The translations under genes were made by a program, and so were the position numbers. Shown piece after piece: positions 17,978 to 27,275 of a stretch of DNA of 64,000 bases. The DNA comes from Bartonella sp. DGB1 (GTDB taxonomy: Bacteria > Pseudomonadota > Alphaproteobacteria > Rhizobiales > Rhizobiaceae), in assembly GCF_041345015.1 (NCBI RefSeq), contig NZ_CP166769.1, positions 62,001-126,000 on the forward strand. The letters run 5' to 3'. The notes under the pieces were generated by a model that saw only the letters and a program-made list of their open reading frames with translations, was not told the DNA's origin and ran no database searches. How positions within the stretch are numbered: the stretch's first letter is position 1; each line of letters begins with the position of its first letter.

Positions 17978-18487
17978 ATGAAAAGAATATATTTGTTACT
18001 TATTATTGCTTTAGTTGTATTGGTGTCTAATCCAGTATTAGCAGCGAAGCCCGAAAAAATGAATCAGTATGGATCATGGGGTTCGTATAAGTTTATTGAT
18101 GTTAATAATAAAAAAATTTGTTATATTTTGTCTAAGCCAATTAGATCTTCACCTGATAATGTAAATCATGGCGAAAATTATTTTTTGGTAACAAAACGTA
18201 ATGTTGTAAATAATTCTACTAATGAACCGCAAATTATTGCAGGTTATAATTTTAAAAAAGCTAGTAAGGTTATTGTTACTATAGATAGTTCTAAATTCGT
18301 TTTTTTCACTGAGGATAATTTTGCATGGTTAGCTAACCCTGCGGAAGAAGCAACCTTTATTAATACTATGAGAAAAGGTAGTACCATGGAAATACAGGCA
18401 ACTTCTGCTAGAGGTACATCTACTAAATATAGCTATTCTCTAAAAGGAGTAACATCTGGATTGCAAAATATTCAAAGATGTAACTAA
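17978..18487 (+). CDS. IalB family exported protein
   Basis: A 169-residue secreted protein of the invasion-associated locus B (IalB) family, known from Bartonella and widespread in alphaproteobacteria. A signal peptide is clear (residues 1-22, cleavage after VLA), followed by the family pattern GSWGSYKF, KKICYILSKP and a C-terminal SLKGVTSGLQNIQRCN with a paired late cysteine. In Bartonella IalB contributes to erythrocyte invasion, but the family is also common in non-pathogens, so a virulence role is not implied. Confidence 0.85.
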   Translation: MKRIYLLLIIALVVLVSNPVLAAKPEKMNQYGSWGSYKFIDVNNKKICYILSKPIRSSPDNVNHGENYFLVTKRNVVNNSTNEPQIIAGYNFKKASKVIVTIDSSKFVFFTEDNFAWLANPAEEATFINTMRKGSTMEIQATSARGTSTKYSYSLKGVTSGLQNIQRCN

Positions 18488-18513
18488 AATAACCTTGGTT
18501 AAGGTTATTTTTT
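18488..18513. terminator. Bidirectional terminator between the ialB-like gene and mnhG
   Basis: A 9-bp perfect stem (AATAACCTT with AAGGTTATT) and GGTT loop are flanked by A- and T-runs, so it can work in both directions between these convergent genes. The mnhG stop codon (18505-18507) lies inside the right arm. Confidence 0.8.
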
Positions 18514-18810
18514 CTTCTGTTGCCAACCTAAGAATGCCAGCATTATCATTCCAATTGGGCTAGTCAAAAAAACGAAGATAAATAATAGGGATAATTTAAA
18601 AATTAGTGTGGGGAAGAACCAACCAAAATAGCATACTACTGCTAACACTATTAAAAATAGCCCTAAATTAACTGCCATTGATAATATTTGCAGTTTACTA
18701 AAATAAGATTTTATTAAACAGAAATATATGGAAGTTATTAGAATGACTAAACAACTACATAGCATAAAAATAGAGACTAATATCGTTAGCCAAAGAGGGA
18801 TATGGGTCAT
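18505..18810 (-). CDS. mnhG: Mrp Na+/H+ antiporter subunit G
   Basis: Small subunit (101 residues) of the multisubunit cation/proton antiporter. Three hydrophobic helices are visible, with the family-like SIGMIMLAF-type ending seen as SPIGMIMLAFLGWQ. It is the last gene of the operon, and its start codon overlaps the stop of the F subunit, so translation is probably coupled. Transcription should end at the hairpin in which its stop codon lies. Confidence 0.88.
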   Translation of the reverse strand: MTHIPLWLTILVSIFMLCSCLVILITSIYFCLIKSYFSKLQILSMAVNLGLFLIVLAVVCYFGWFFPTLIFKLSLLFIFVFLTSPIGMIMLAFLGWQQKKK

Positions 18811-19094
18811 TATTTATCTATAGCCTTCTTTTTTAAAAGAAATTTTGTGAAAATGGTGGATATAATAAAACCAAGTAAACAAATGATAAAAGCAATATTC
18901 CAATAATATGTAGTTTGATAATATATTGCTAATATTAGGGTGAAAACGGATAAAATAAGATATAAAAAATCCATGCCAATTAGGCGCCCCGCCGTATCAG
19001 GTGCAGTTATTATTTGATAGCTAATAATAGCTATTGATATACAAAGTAAAAATTCACTTATAATAGCAGTATATTCAATAATCCAAAAGTTCAT
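18810..19094 (-). CDS. mnhF: Mrp Na+/H+ antiporter subunit F
   Basis: A 94-residue membrane protein with three helices. It has the pattern RLIGMDFLYLILSVFTLILA (about 37-56), close to the MrpF signature with charged residues between helices one and two. It overlaps mnhE by four bases and mnhG by one, as in other compact Mrp operons. It is required for antiporter function as a membrane subunit. Confidence 0.88.
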   Translation of the reverse strand: MNFWIIEYTAIISEFLLCISIAIISYQIITAPDTAGRLIGMDFLYLILSVFTLILAIYYQTTYYWNIAFIICLLGFIISTIFTKFLLKKKAIDK

Positions 19095-19588
19095 TGAAAT
19101 AATTCCTTTACTAATTTTTCGTGTTGTTCAATTAAATGCCTAGGGTTAGTCTTATCTTTTTCAGTTAAGTTAAGACGATGTACATATAATAATTTTTTAG
19201 TCTTATTATATTTAATCCATAATGTTCCAGGAGAAGAGGATAGAATTAATGATAGACATAACAACATTTTATTATTGTCAATTTTTAATGGTATTTTGAC
19301 AATGCCCTGCTTTTTTGGATTAAACTTAAAGGTTATTAAAATAAATAAAAATTTTATTGAACCAATGATAAAACTTTTAATAAGACAAAAAATAAATTTA
19401 ATTAGTAAGAAAATCTTTTTAAGTGGTAATTTAGTGGAGCAAGTAGAATAAATTATTATTAATATAAAGAGAAAAATTAAGCCGATAAAAAAACTATTCC
19501 AGCCAAATTTATGTATGATTAGCCAAGATGATAACAGAAAAATAGTTAAAATAGGAGAAGATATTAATTTAACTTTTTGTTGTTTCAT
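19091..19588 (-). CDS. mnhE: Mrp Na+/H+ antiporter subunit E
   Basis: A 165-residue subunit with an N-terminal membrane region and a soluble C-terminal part. The MrpE signature is seen in LSLILSSSPGTLWIKYN near 112-128 (SxxPGT) and in the late VHRLNL segment. It lies between D and F subunit genes with four-base overlaps on each side. Residues 78-110 connect the helices to the cytoplasmic domain. Confidence 0.9.
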   Translation of the reverse strand: MKQQKVKLISSPILTIFLLSSWLIIHKFGWNSFFIGLIFLFILIIIYSTCSTKLPLKKIFLLIKFIFCLIKSFIIGSIKFLFILITFKFNPKKQGIVKIPLKIDNNKMLLCLSLILSSSPGTLWIKYNKTKKLLYVHRLNLTEKDKTNPRHLIEQHEKLVKELFQ

Positions 19589-21153
19589 TTACTTAGTTCT
19601 TTTTCAATAAGTTGTTTTGGTAATATAGTTTCTGTATATATTCCAGGCTTTTTATATTGTTGCTCTATTTTATTTAGATAAGACCAAAAGAATTTTATAA
19701 AAAAGCTACTAGATAATAATATTAATAAAATGAATGAAATAGACAATATTTCCACATAATATAATTTATTGGTATTATATATTCTCACATTCCAAAAAGT
19801 TTTTATTCCGTATCTGATAAAAGCTAAAAAATAGATAAAGCCAGAAAATAATAATACTAATGCTAAGATCCAGCTTTGATAATTTATCTGTGCATGTGAA
19901 TTTTGCTCATAGAAATTTAAAAATATTTTATGGTAAATAGCTAATTTTGCAAAAGGTGGAATACCAATGAAGCTGATAGCAAAAAATATAAAACTAATGC
20001 CGAGGAATAAAATCTTATTTGAGATAATTTGTTTTACTCCTTTAGGCTGGGGTAAGTTATTTGTGCGGGCTACACAGCGGTTAATTAATTCAGATAATAG
20101 AAACAGTCCTGCTAATGCAAAAGTAGCTGTAGTAAAATAAAATAATAATTCTGCAATAAGTTTGTTAACATCGTAAGCTATCATTAATAAAATAATTCCA
20201 GATGATATAACCGCACCAGAAGATATTATATAATTTATAGAACGATAAGATAAAGCTAGTATTAAACCATATATAGTAGTAGCTAATCCTCCCCAAAAAA
20301 TAAAGGTTAACTCCCAGCCTTCAAATAACAGTTCACAATGTTCTTTAATTAAAGCTATATTTCTTAATATTATATAAAGACTTACTTTACTTAGCATCAA
20401 GAACATTACTGCTACTGGAGAAATAACTCGAGCATATGCTAATGGCATCCAAAATCCTAAGGGCCACATACCTACTTTTACTAAAAGACTTATTACTAAA
20501 AATATTAAACCTATTTTTGTTAGATTAAATTCATTTAAGTCCAGAGTTGATAATTTAATATAAATATGTGCAATATTTAATGTTCCCAAAGATCCATATA
20601 GAATAGCAATAGCTATTAAGAAAAAAGCAGAAATAAGTAGGTTAATAATTAAATAATGTAAGATAATTTTTAATCTGATGATTGTCATTCCATATAAGGC
20701 TAAACCATATGAAGCGCATAAAGCTATTTCAAAAAATACGAATAAATTAAATAAATCACCCGTCAGGAAACATCCGTTAATACCTAAGGTAAGAAATTGT
20801 ACTAAGGAGTAAAAATAGTCTCCTTCTTTATGCCAGTGACCTAAAGCAAATAATAAGCTACATAATAATATGATAGAGGTTATTAATAAGAAAAAAGTTG
20901 ATAGATGATCTGCAACTAAAGTAATTGCAATTGGTACCGGTAAATTTCCTAGCGAATAAATTAAAGTAGCATTAGGCACTTTCTGTAAATGAATAACAAT
21001 TAATAAACAGACAAACACTAATAACACTGAGGAAATAAAACTGCCCCACCATTTTATTGAACGATATTTATTGCTTATTAACAGTAATAAAATAGCCGTA
21101 ATTAATGGTATAAGAATGGGTAAAATAAGTAAATTATTGAAAAATATACTCAT
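19585..21153 (-). CDS. mnhD: Mrp Na+/H+ antiporter subunit D (NuoN/M-like)
   Basis: Large proton-pumping membrane subunit homologous to complex I subunits NuoL/M/N. The 522-residue protein has about 14 helices; the conserved glutamate lies in FVFFEIALCASYGL near 137-150, and a lysine in LLVKVGMWPLGFWMPLAYA near 223-241 marks the discontinuous helix region. Length is typical. It overlaps neighbours C and E by four bases each. Confidence 0.93.
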   Translation of the reverse strand: MSIFFNNLLILPILIPLITAILLLLISNKYRSIKWWGSFISSVLLVFVCLLIVIHLQKVPNATLIYSLGNLPVPIAITLVADHLSTFFLLITSIILLCSLLFALGHWHKEGDYFYSLVQFLTLGINGCFLTGDLFNLFVFFEIALCASYGLALYGMTIIRLKIILHYLIINLLISAFFLIAIAILYGSLGTLNIAHIYIKLSTLDLNEFNLTKIGLIFLVISLLVKVGMWPLGFWMPLAYARVISPVAVMFLMLSKVSLYIILRNIALIKEHCELLFEGWELTFIFWGGLATTIYGLILALSYRSINYIISSGAVISSGIILLMIAYDVNKLIAELLFYFTTATFALAGLFLLSELINRCVARTNNLPQPKGVKQIISNKILFLGISFIFFAISFIGIPPFAKLAIYHKIFLNFYEQNSHAQINYQSWILALVLLFSGFIYFLAFIRYGIKTFWNVRIYNTNKLYYVEILSISFILLILLSSSFFIKFFWSYLNKIEQQYKKPGIYTETILPKQLIEKELSK

Positions 21154-21491
21154 TCATCATTCCTTCCATCTACATTTTCTGTTCGTAGGTAACTTTTTAC
21201 AAAGATAAAAATTAAAAAGATTAATGCTGTCATAGAAAAATTTATAACAATTGCAGTTAATACTAATGATTGCGGAACAGGGTCTATATATTCAGAAAGA
21301 TTAGTTATTTTTTCGCTAGAAACAATAACACTCGCCCTAGATTTTATACCTTGGCAGCAAAAAATAAATAGATTGACAGCGTGAGATAATAAAGAAACTC
21401 CTAAGATAACTTGATAAGTATTAGATCGTAAAATTAGCCATATTCCACCACTAAAAATAGATCCTATTATTAGGGATAGTGCAAATTCCAT
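21150..21491 (-). CDS. mnhC: Mrp Na+/H+ antiporter subunit C (NuoK-like)
   Basis: A 113-residue homologue of NuoK with three helices. The segment ILGVSLLSHAVNLFIF near 29-44 matches the MrpC pattern (G-x-x-x-L-x-x-H-x-x-N-L), and PVPQSLVLTAIVINFSMTAL carries the PxPQALVLTAIVI family signature near 72-91. It begins at the last base of mnhA and ends overlapping mnhD, within the operon. Confidence 0.93.
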   Translation of the reverse strand: MEFALSLIIGSIFSGGIWLILRSNTYQVILGVSLLSHAVNLFIFCCQGIKSRASVIVSSEKITNLSEYIDPVPQSLVLTAIVINFSMTALIFLIFIFVKSYLRTENVDGRNDE

Positions 21492-24337
21492 TAATTTTCT
21501 TCCTCCTTTTTTAACGTATGTTTAGATGGTTTTGTTATTATGGTGGATTTTTTAGGCAGACTAGCTAGAGCAAAAATAATCAATAAGATTACTCCTGCAA
21601 CGGTAAGAAATACTCCAAAATCAAAAACGATCATCGAGCTAATAGAAAAATTTCCCCATAAAAATAATTTTGTTTCGTAATACCATAATGCTAAGAAATT
21701 TTTTCCTAAGAAAATCGGTATAATTCCGGCACTTATTATTAATAATATTCCCGCAATCACCCCGTATAATGCGATGATTTTAAGTTTTTCTTGCATATTA
21801 TTGTTGCGGAGTGACATATATTGAACAATAATACTTAAGGCTATAATTATCCCTGCAGGAAATCCTCCTCCAGTATTGTCATGACCTTGAAATAGAATAT
21901 AAATTGAAAAAATAACAATAAAAGGAGATGCCCATTGCATAAATAGAGAGGGTATATATAAATCATTATAATATAGCTTATAGTTATTCATGGTTTGCTT
22001 GATGATATTGGAAGATAGTTTTTTGTTTTTGTGAAGACGGGCGAACGCGGCAAATATGATTAAAGCACAAATTATTAGAACTAATATTTCTCCTAATGTA
22101 TCAAAGCTACGGAAGGCTGATAAAAGTGCTGTTATACTATTATGTGCACCTGTGGCTTGATAGGTTTTATATAAAAAATATTCTCCAACAGATGTATTTA
22201 TATCTTCATACATCAATACATAAGAGATAAAAGTTACTATTGCTCCGAAAATGACAGCTAGAATAATATCGTTAATTTTTGTTTTATTAGAAGTTATTCT
22301 AATTTTATTTGCGGTGTATCTTTTTTGTGGAATCCAATATAACCCTAATAGGGTTAAAAAAGTTATTATCATATCTACTAATAATTGTGCTAGAGCTAGA
22401 TCAGGAGCAGATAATATCAGAAAAGCAAAACATACATTTAAACCAATAATGCTTAGATATATAAAAGAGGCTATTCTTTTTTTATCAGAAGCATAACAGC
22501 ATATTAATACTAAGCAAGATGTTAAGATAGCAAAAAATAATAATGGGAAACTGCTATTTATTTCATATTCAGTTATTTTAAAATATGGGATATAATATAT
22601 TATTAATATTATAGTGATTATTATTATAATGCGTAATTGATTTTGTAATCCTTTTACTGAAAGCCAATAACGCAATTGTAAAGCAATCTTTTCGAAGATA
22701 ATTTGTAAAAATGATGAAAATAAATAAAGAGCATTGAACTTATAGTTATTTTCTATTTTATTTAATTTATCGTTAAATAAAATATACAATAATATACCGA
22801 ATAAAAAAGCTACTAAACTCATGAATATAGTATAAGAAAAATCATGCCATAATTGTAAGTTGTAGTAAGGAGTTTTCTCTTTTAATACAGCATAAGCAGC
22901 ATTATATAAGAATGGTCCAATAGTCCATTGCGGTAACATTCCTATTAGTAGGCATAAAAAAACTAGAAATTCAATGGGAAAGCGCATCCATAATTTTGGT
23001 TCTTTGATCTTTTTATGTTTATTTTCAGAAAAATTAAAGATTCCTCCAACAAGACGCATCGAGTAGACGACAGAAAGACTAGCTGCAAAAGTAGCCATAT
23101 ATGGTGTTATTGTATCTAGCCAAGAATATAGATGTACGGTTGTAGTTTCATAAAAAAACATTTCTTTGGATAGAAAACCATTTAATAAAGGAACCCCCGC
23201 CATAGCGGCGGTAGCAACAATCATTAATTTAGAGGTTATTGGCATAAGTGAATATACACCTTTTAATTGTCTTATATCTCTAGTCTCTGTTTCTTTAGCA
23301 ATAACTCCAGTAGACATAAATAACGAGGCTTTGAAAATGGTATGATTAATAACATGAAAGATAGCGGCTACACATGATAAAGGACTACCTAGACTTAATA
23401 GAACGGCTATTAAACCAATATTACTAATAGTAGAATAAGCAAGTAATTTTTTAAGATCTTGCTGAAATATTGCCTGAAAGGCACCTAAAACTAGAGAGGT
23501 AAGTCCAGCATAGCCTAGCATAAAAAACCATAACTTAGTATCAGCAAAAGCAGGCAATAATTTTATTAATAAATATATACCTAAATTAACAATAGTAGCA
23601 GAATGTAAATAAGCGGAAACCGGTGTGGGGGCGACCATAGCATTTGGTAACCAGAAATGAAAAGGAAATAAAGCGCTTTTACTTAATGCACCTATTAATA
23701 GGCAGGTTAAAATTAGAGGATAAAATTCACTATTAATAATGACATGTGCGTTATGAATTACATCATCTATTTGATAGGAATCAATTAAACCTCCTATTAG
23801 AATAAAGCTAAAAAATAGCATTATTCCACCAAAGCTAGTGACGATTAAAGACATTTGCGCAGCTTTGCGAGCAAGGTGATTTTTATATTCATAACCTATA
23901 AGGAAAAAGGAAAATAGGCTAGTTAATTCCCAAAATAAATATAAAATTATTAAATTGCTTGATAATATTATTACATTTATTGAACCTGCAAATAATAGTA
24001 ATAGACAAAAAAAGCGAGTAGAATCCTGATTTTTAGGTAAATAGTAATAGCTATATAAAATTATTAATGAGCCTATTCCAAAGATTAAAAAACAAAATAA
24101 CCAGGCTAGACCATCAAGATCAAAAGATAAATTTAAGTTTAGACTTTCTACCCAAGGAATAAAAATAGTTATTTTTCCTTGAAAGAAAATAAAAGGATAT
24201 AAACTAATAATAATAATGGCACAGCTGGTAACTATGATACCAGCTATATAAGCTTTTTTTATTTTTATAATTCCAATTAAGAAAGCACCTAGGAAGGGTA
24301 GTAATAGCAATGCTAGCAGTAAACTTTTCCCAAGCAT
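21491..24337 (-). CDS. mnhA: Mrp Na+/H+ antiporter fused subunits A and B
   Basis: First gene of the operon, encoding a 948-residue polytopic protein. The NuoL-like core (about 65-430) has the glutamate in YLFWELTSLFSFFLIGYE and the lysine-bearing ALSKSALFPFHFWLPNAM plus APTPVSAYLHSATIV. Further on are MbhD/MbhE-like helices (about 610-700) and, at the C-terminus (about 800-930), an MrpB domain with QGHDNTGGGFPAGII. Such A-B fusions are known as PhaAB in rhizobia. The complex exports Na+ (and sometimes K+) in exchange for protons, supporting pH and salt homeostasis. Confidence 0.94.
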   Translation of the reverse strand: MLGKSLLLALLLLPFLGAFLIGIIKIKKAYIAGIIVTSCAIIIISLYPFIFFQGKITIFIPWVESLNLNLSFDLDGLAWLFCFLIFGIGSLIILYSYYYLPKNQDSTRFFCLLLLFAGSINVIILSSNLIILYLFWELTSLFSFFLIGYEYKNHLARKAAQMSLIVTSFGGIMLFFSFILIGGLIDSYQIDDVIHNAHVIINSEFYPLILTCLLIGALSKSALFPFHFWLPNAMVAPTPVSAYLHSATIVNLGIYLLIKLLPAFADTKLWFFMLGYAGLTSLVLGAFQAIFQQDLKKLLAYSTISNIGLIAVLLSLGSPLSCVAAIFHVINHTIFKASLFMSTGVIAKETETRDIRQLKGVYSLMPITSKLMIVATAAMAGVPLLNGFLSKEMFFYETTTVHLYSWLDTITPYMATFAASLSVVYSMRLVGGIFNFSENKHKKIKEPKLWMRFPIEFLVFLCLLIGMLPQWTIGPFLYNAAYAVLKEKTPYYNLQLWHDFSYTIFMSLVAFLFGILLYILFNDKLNKIENNYKFNALYLFSSFLQIIFEKIALQLRYWLSVKGLQNQLRIIIIITIILIIYYIPYFKITEYEINSSFPLLFFAILTSCLVLICCYASDKKRIASFIYLSIIGLNVCFAFLILSAPDLALAQLLVDMIITFLTLLGLYWIPQKRYTANKIRITSNKTKINDIILAVIFGAIVTFISYVLMYEDINTSVGEYFLYKTYQATGAHNSITALLSAFRSFDTLGEILVLIICALIIFAAFARLHKNKKLSSNIIKQTMNNYKLYYNDLYIPSLFMQWASPFIVIFSIYILFQGHDNTGGGFPAGIIIALSIIVQYMSLRNNNMQEKLKIIALYGVIAGILLIISAGIIPIFLGKNFLALWYYETKLFLWGNFSISSMIVFDFGVFLTVAGVILLIIFALASLPKKSTIITKPSKHTLKKEEEN

Positions 24338-24418
24338 TTCAAAGCCTTCAATAAAAAATCATATATAAGCAATATATTGCAAAAATAAAATAATTCTAGA
24401 TAGTTATTATTTTATTTT

Positions 24419-24694
24419 TTAGTTTTTACTTATGAAGGCGGTTGGTGGATACCACCAACCATCACTGGCTTGTTGATAGCCAATGCGAGCATAATGGTAA
24501 CCTTTGTAGCCATTAAGACGCCCATTATTATTTTTTTCTGTAGTTATTATATTATTTGTATAAACTGAGATATTGTTTAATGATTCTTCATTTCTAAATG
24601 ATGAGTTAGGATAAAAAAATAGAAAGGCTGCTATAATAGCAGCAGCTATTATACAAGCGATTAAAGTCGCACCAAGGATAAAATTTTTTTTCAT
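24419..24694 (-). CDS. Hypothetical small exported or membrane-anchored protein
   Basis: Not recognised. The 91-residue protein has an N-terminal hydrophobic helix (about 7-28, alanine- and isoleucine-rich, behind MKKN), so it is anchored in the membrane or exported. The rest is polar, with a tyrosine- and tryptophan-rich C-terminus (YKGYHYARIGYQQ, then DGWWYPP). No lipobox is present. It lies just upstream of the Mrp operon on the same strand, 82 bases from mnhA, but a common role is not evident. Confidence 0.55.
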   Translation of the reverse strand: MKKNFILGATLIACIIAAAIIAAFLFFYPNSSFRNEESLNNISVYTNNIITTEKNNNGRLNGYKGYHYARIGYQQASDGWWYPPTAFISKN

Positions 24695-24821
24695 GAGAGT
24701 TCTCGTATTTATATATATAATAAATTATTTATATATATAAATGTAGGATTAACTATTTTGTTGCAGATCTTACGTAAATTATTTAAAATATTGGGATTAA
24801 TTAATTAAAAGGGCTAAATTA

Positions 24822-25916
24822 ATGCTACAAACACCATATTATTTGATTGATAAGGAAAAATTGGCTAAAAATATGGAGAAAATCGCATTATTGCGAAATT
24901 TATCCGGCGTTAAATCCTTATTAGCACTAAAATGTTTTGCTACTTGGAGTTTATTTGACTTCATGCAACAATATATGGATGGTACCACTTCATCATCTTT
25001 ATATGAAGTGCGACTTGGTAAAGAGAAATTTGGTAAGGAAACTCATGCGTATAGCGTAGCTTATAAAGATAATGAAATAGATGATGTAATAAGTTATGCT
25101 GATAAAATAATTTTTAATTCTGTTAGTCAATTACAGCGTTATCATGCTAAAGCTGCTCATATTCAAAAAGGCTTAAGATTAAATCCGCAAGTTGGCGTAT
25201 CTTGTTTTGATATTGCAAATCCTGTTCGACCTTACAGTAGATTAGGAGAGGCTGAATATGATAAAGTAGAAGACGCTTTAGAGTTAATAAATGGATTTAT
25301 GATACATAATAATTGTGAGAATGCAGATTTTGAAAAATTTAATGCATTATTAGAGCATATAGAGAAAAAATTTGCTTCCTATTTTCATAAAGTAGAATGG
25401 ATAAGTTTAGGAGGAGGTATCGCTTTTACTAATGATAATTATCCTTTTGAGAAATTTAGTGACAGATTAAAGAAATTTAGCGATACTTATGGTGTGCAAG
25501 TATTTCTAGAGCCAGGAGAAGCTGCTATAACACAAAGTACTACGTTAGAAGTTACCGTTATAGATACTTTATATAATGGTAAACATTTAGCAATAGTCGA
25601 TAGTTCTATAGAAGCACATATGTTAGATTTGTTAATTTATCGAGAATCTGCTAAAATGAAGCATAATGGTGAACATGAAATAATGATATGTGGACAATCA
25701 TGTTTAGCAGGTGATATATTTGGCACTTATAATTTTGAAAAACCTTTGCAAATAGGGGATCGTTTGTCTATATGTGATGCGGGGGGTTATACTATGGTGA
25801 AAAAAAATTGGTTTAATGGCTTGTCAATGCCTTCAATTGTTATTAAGGAACTAGATGGAAGTCTCAATTTAATTCGTGAGTTTAATTATACTGATTATTT
25901 AACTAGTCTTTCATAG
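24822..25916 (+). CDS. nspC: Carboxynorspermidine/carboxyspermidine decarboxylase
   Basis: PLP enzyme of the alanine-racemase-fold decarboxylase group. It converts carboxyspermidine to spermidine (or carboxynorspermidine to norspermidine). The 364-residue protein starts TPYYLIDKEKL, has the PLP lysine in LLALKCFATWSLF (about 29-41), the glycine loop ISLGGGIAF, LEPGEAAI near 227-234, and CGQSCLAGD with the active-site cysteine. It forms a two-gene operon with the synthase that follows 17 bases later, giving the alternative spermidine pathway found in many gut and host-associated bacteria. Confidence 0.93.
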   Translation: MLQTPYYLIDKEKLAKNMEKIALLRNLSGVKSLLALKCFATWSLFDFMQQYMDGTTSSSLYEVRLGKEKFGKETHAYSVAYKDNEIDDVISYADKIIFNSVSQLQRYHAKAAHIQKGLRLNPQVGVSCFDIANPVRPYSRLGEAEYDKVEDALELINGFMIHNNCENADFEKFNALLEHIEKKFASYFHKVEWISLGGGIAFTNDNYPFEKFSDRLKKFSDTYGVQVFLEPGEAAITQSTTLEVTVIDTLYNGKHLAIVDSSIEAHMLDLLIYRESAKMKHNGEHEIMICGQSCLAGDIFGTYNFEKPLQIGDRLSICDAGGYTMVKKNWFNGLSMPSIVIKELDGSLNLIREFNYTDYLTSLS

Positions 25917-25933
25917 GTCACAGGAGCTAATAT

Positions 25934-27172
25934 ATGAAAAAAAACATTTTAATAATTGGAGCAGGTGGAGTTGCGCAGGTGGTAGCGCATAAATGTGCAC
26001 AACATAATGATATATTAGGCGAGCTGCATATAGCTTCTCGTACAAAAAGTAAAATTGATAAAATTATAGATTCTATTATTGAGAAAAAGTCACTTAAGGT
26101 TCCTGCTACAATAGGAGCACATAGTTTAGATGCTTTAAATATAGAAGCTACAGTAGATTTAATTAAAAAGACTAATAGTCAGATTGTTATTAATGTTGGC
26201 TCTGCTTTTTTAAATATGTCTATATTATCTGCTTGCATTCAGGCGGGAGCGTCTTACATTGATACTGCTATTCATGAAGATCCGCTTAAAATTTGTGAAA
26301 CGCCACCATGGTATGGAAATTATGAATGGAAACGAAAGCAGGAAGTGGAACAAGCAGGTATTACAGCAATTTTAGGGGCTGGTTTTGATCCTGGTGTGGT
26401 GAATGCTTATGCGGCTTTAGCGGCTAATGATTATTTTGATTCAATAGATTCAATTGATATAATTGATATTAATGCTGGAAGTCATGATAAATGGTTTGCT
26501 ACTAATTTTGACCCTGAAATTAATTTCAGGGAATTTACTGGACAAGTCTGGTCATGGCAAAATGAACAGTGGACTTCCAATAAAATGTTTGAAGTACGTA
26601 AGGATTGGAATTTGCCAGTGGTTGGTACTAGGACTGCTTATATGACCGGTCATGATGAGATTCATTCTCTATCTAAAAATCTTAATGTTCCTAACGTACG
26701 TTTTTGGATGGGCTTTAGTGAACACTATATTAATGTATTTACTGTATTAAAAAATCTTGGTTTATTATCTGAGCAACCTATTAAAACTGCAGAAGGACTT
26801 GAAGTAGTACCTCTAAAAGTTGTTAAAGCAGTATTACCAGATCCTTCTTCTTTAGCAGCAAAATATACTGGAAAAACCTGTATAGGTGACTATATCAGAG
26901 GGAAAAAAGACGGTAAAAATAGAGAGTTATTTATTTATAACGTCAGTGATCATGAAGAAGCTTTTGCTGAAGTTGGTACTCAAGCAATATCTTATACCGC
27001 TGGTGTTCCTGCAGCTGCAGCTGCGATTTTAATAGCTCAAGGAACATGGGACGTTAAAAAAATGGTAAATGTTGAAGAGTTATCAACTAAATATTTTCTT
27101 TTACTATTGAATAAGATGGGTTTAAAGAGTTATATAAATGAAAATGGCAAAAGTAACCTTTATGAGGGTTAG
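25934..27172 (+). CDS. Carboxynorspermidine/carboxyspermidine synthase (saccharopine dehydrogenase-like)
   Basis: NADPH-dependent enzyme condensing putrescine (or diaminopropane) with aspartate semialdehyde. The 412-residue protein has the Rossmann motif IIGAGGVAQVVAHKC near residues 6-20, NVGSAFLNMSIL, AILGAGFDPGVVNAYAA and DINAGSHD, as in the Lys1-like group used for spermidine. Its pairing with nspC fixes the role better than similarity alone, because true saccharopine dehydrogenases share the fold. Ribosome-binding site CAGGAG. Two GC-rich hairpins follow its stop. Confidence 0.93.
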   Translation: MKKNILIIGAGGVAQVVAHKCAQHNDILGELHIASRTKSKIDKIIDSIIEKKSLKVPATIGAHSLDALNIEATVDLIKKTNSQIVINVGSAFLNMSILSACIQAGASYIDTAIHEDPLKICETPPWYGNYEWKRKQEVEQAGITAILGAGFDPGVVNAYAALAANDYFDSIDSIDIIDINAGSHDKWFATNFDPEINFREFTGQVWSWQNEQWTSNKMFEVRKDWNLPVVGTRTAYMTGHDEIHSLSKNLNVPNVRFWMGFSEHYINVFTVLKNLGLLSEQPIKTAEGLEVVPLKVVKAVLPDPSSLAAKYTGKTCIGDYIRGKKDGKNRELFIYNVSDHEEAFAEVGTQAISYTAGVPAAAAAILIAQGTWDVKKMVNVEELSTKYFLLLLNKMGLKSYINENGKSNLYEG

Positions 27173-27199
27173 AAAAATACTATAATTATAGTGTATCTC

Positions 27200-27275
27200 A
27201 TACCTGCCTCTTTTTTTCCTCCCCCCTCCTAAAAGAGGTAGGCGCCCCTGAGGGTTACCTCGGGGGCTTTTTATT
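27200..27275 (+). terminator. Tandem hairpins ending the spermidine operon
   Basis: Two hairpins occur in series. The first pairs CCTGCCTCTTTT with AAAAGAGGTAGG across a C-rich loop (about 27202-27241). The second pairs GCCCCTGAGG with CCTCGGGGGC around GTTA (about 27243-27269) and is followed by TTTTTATTATT. The second is a standard terminator. The first lies about 30 bases after the stop codon and could be an auxiliary structure. Confidence 0.8.
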
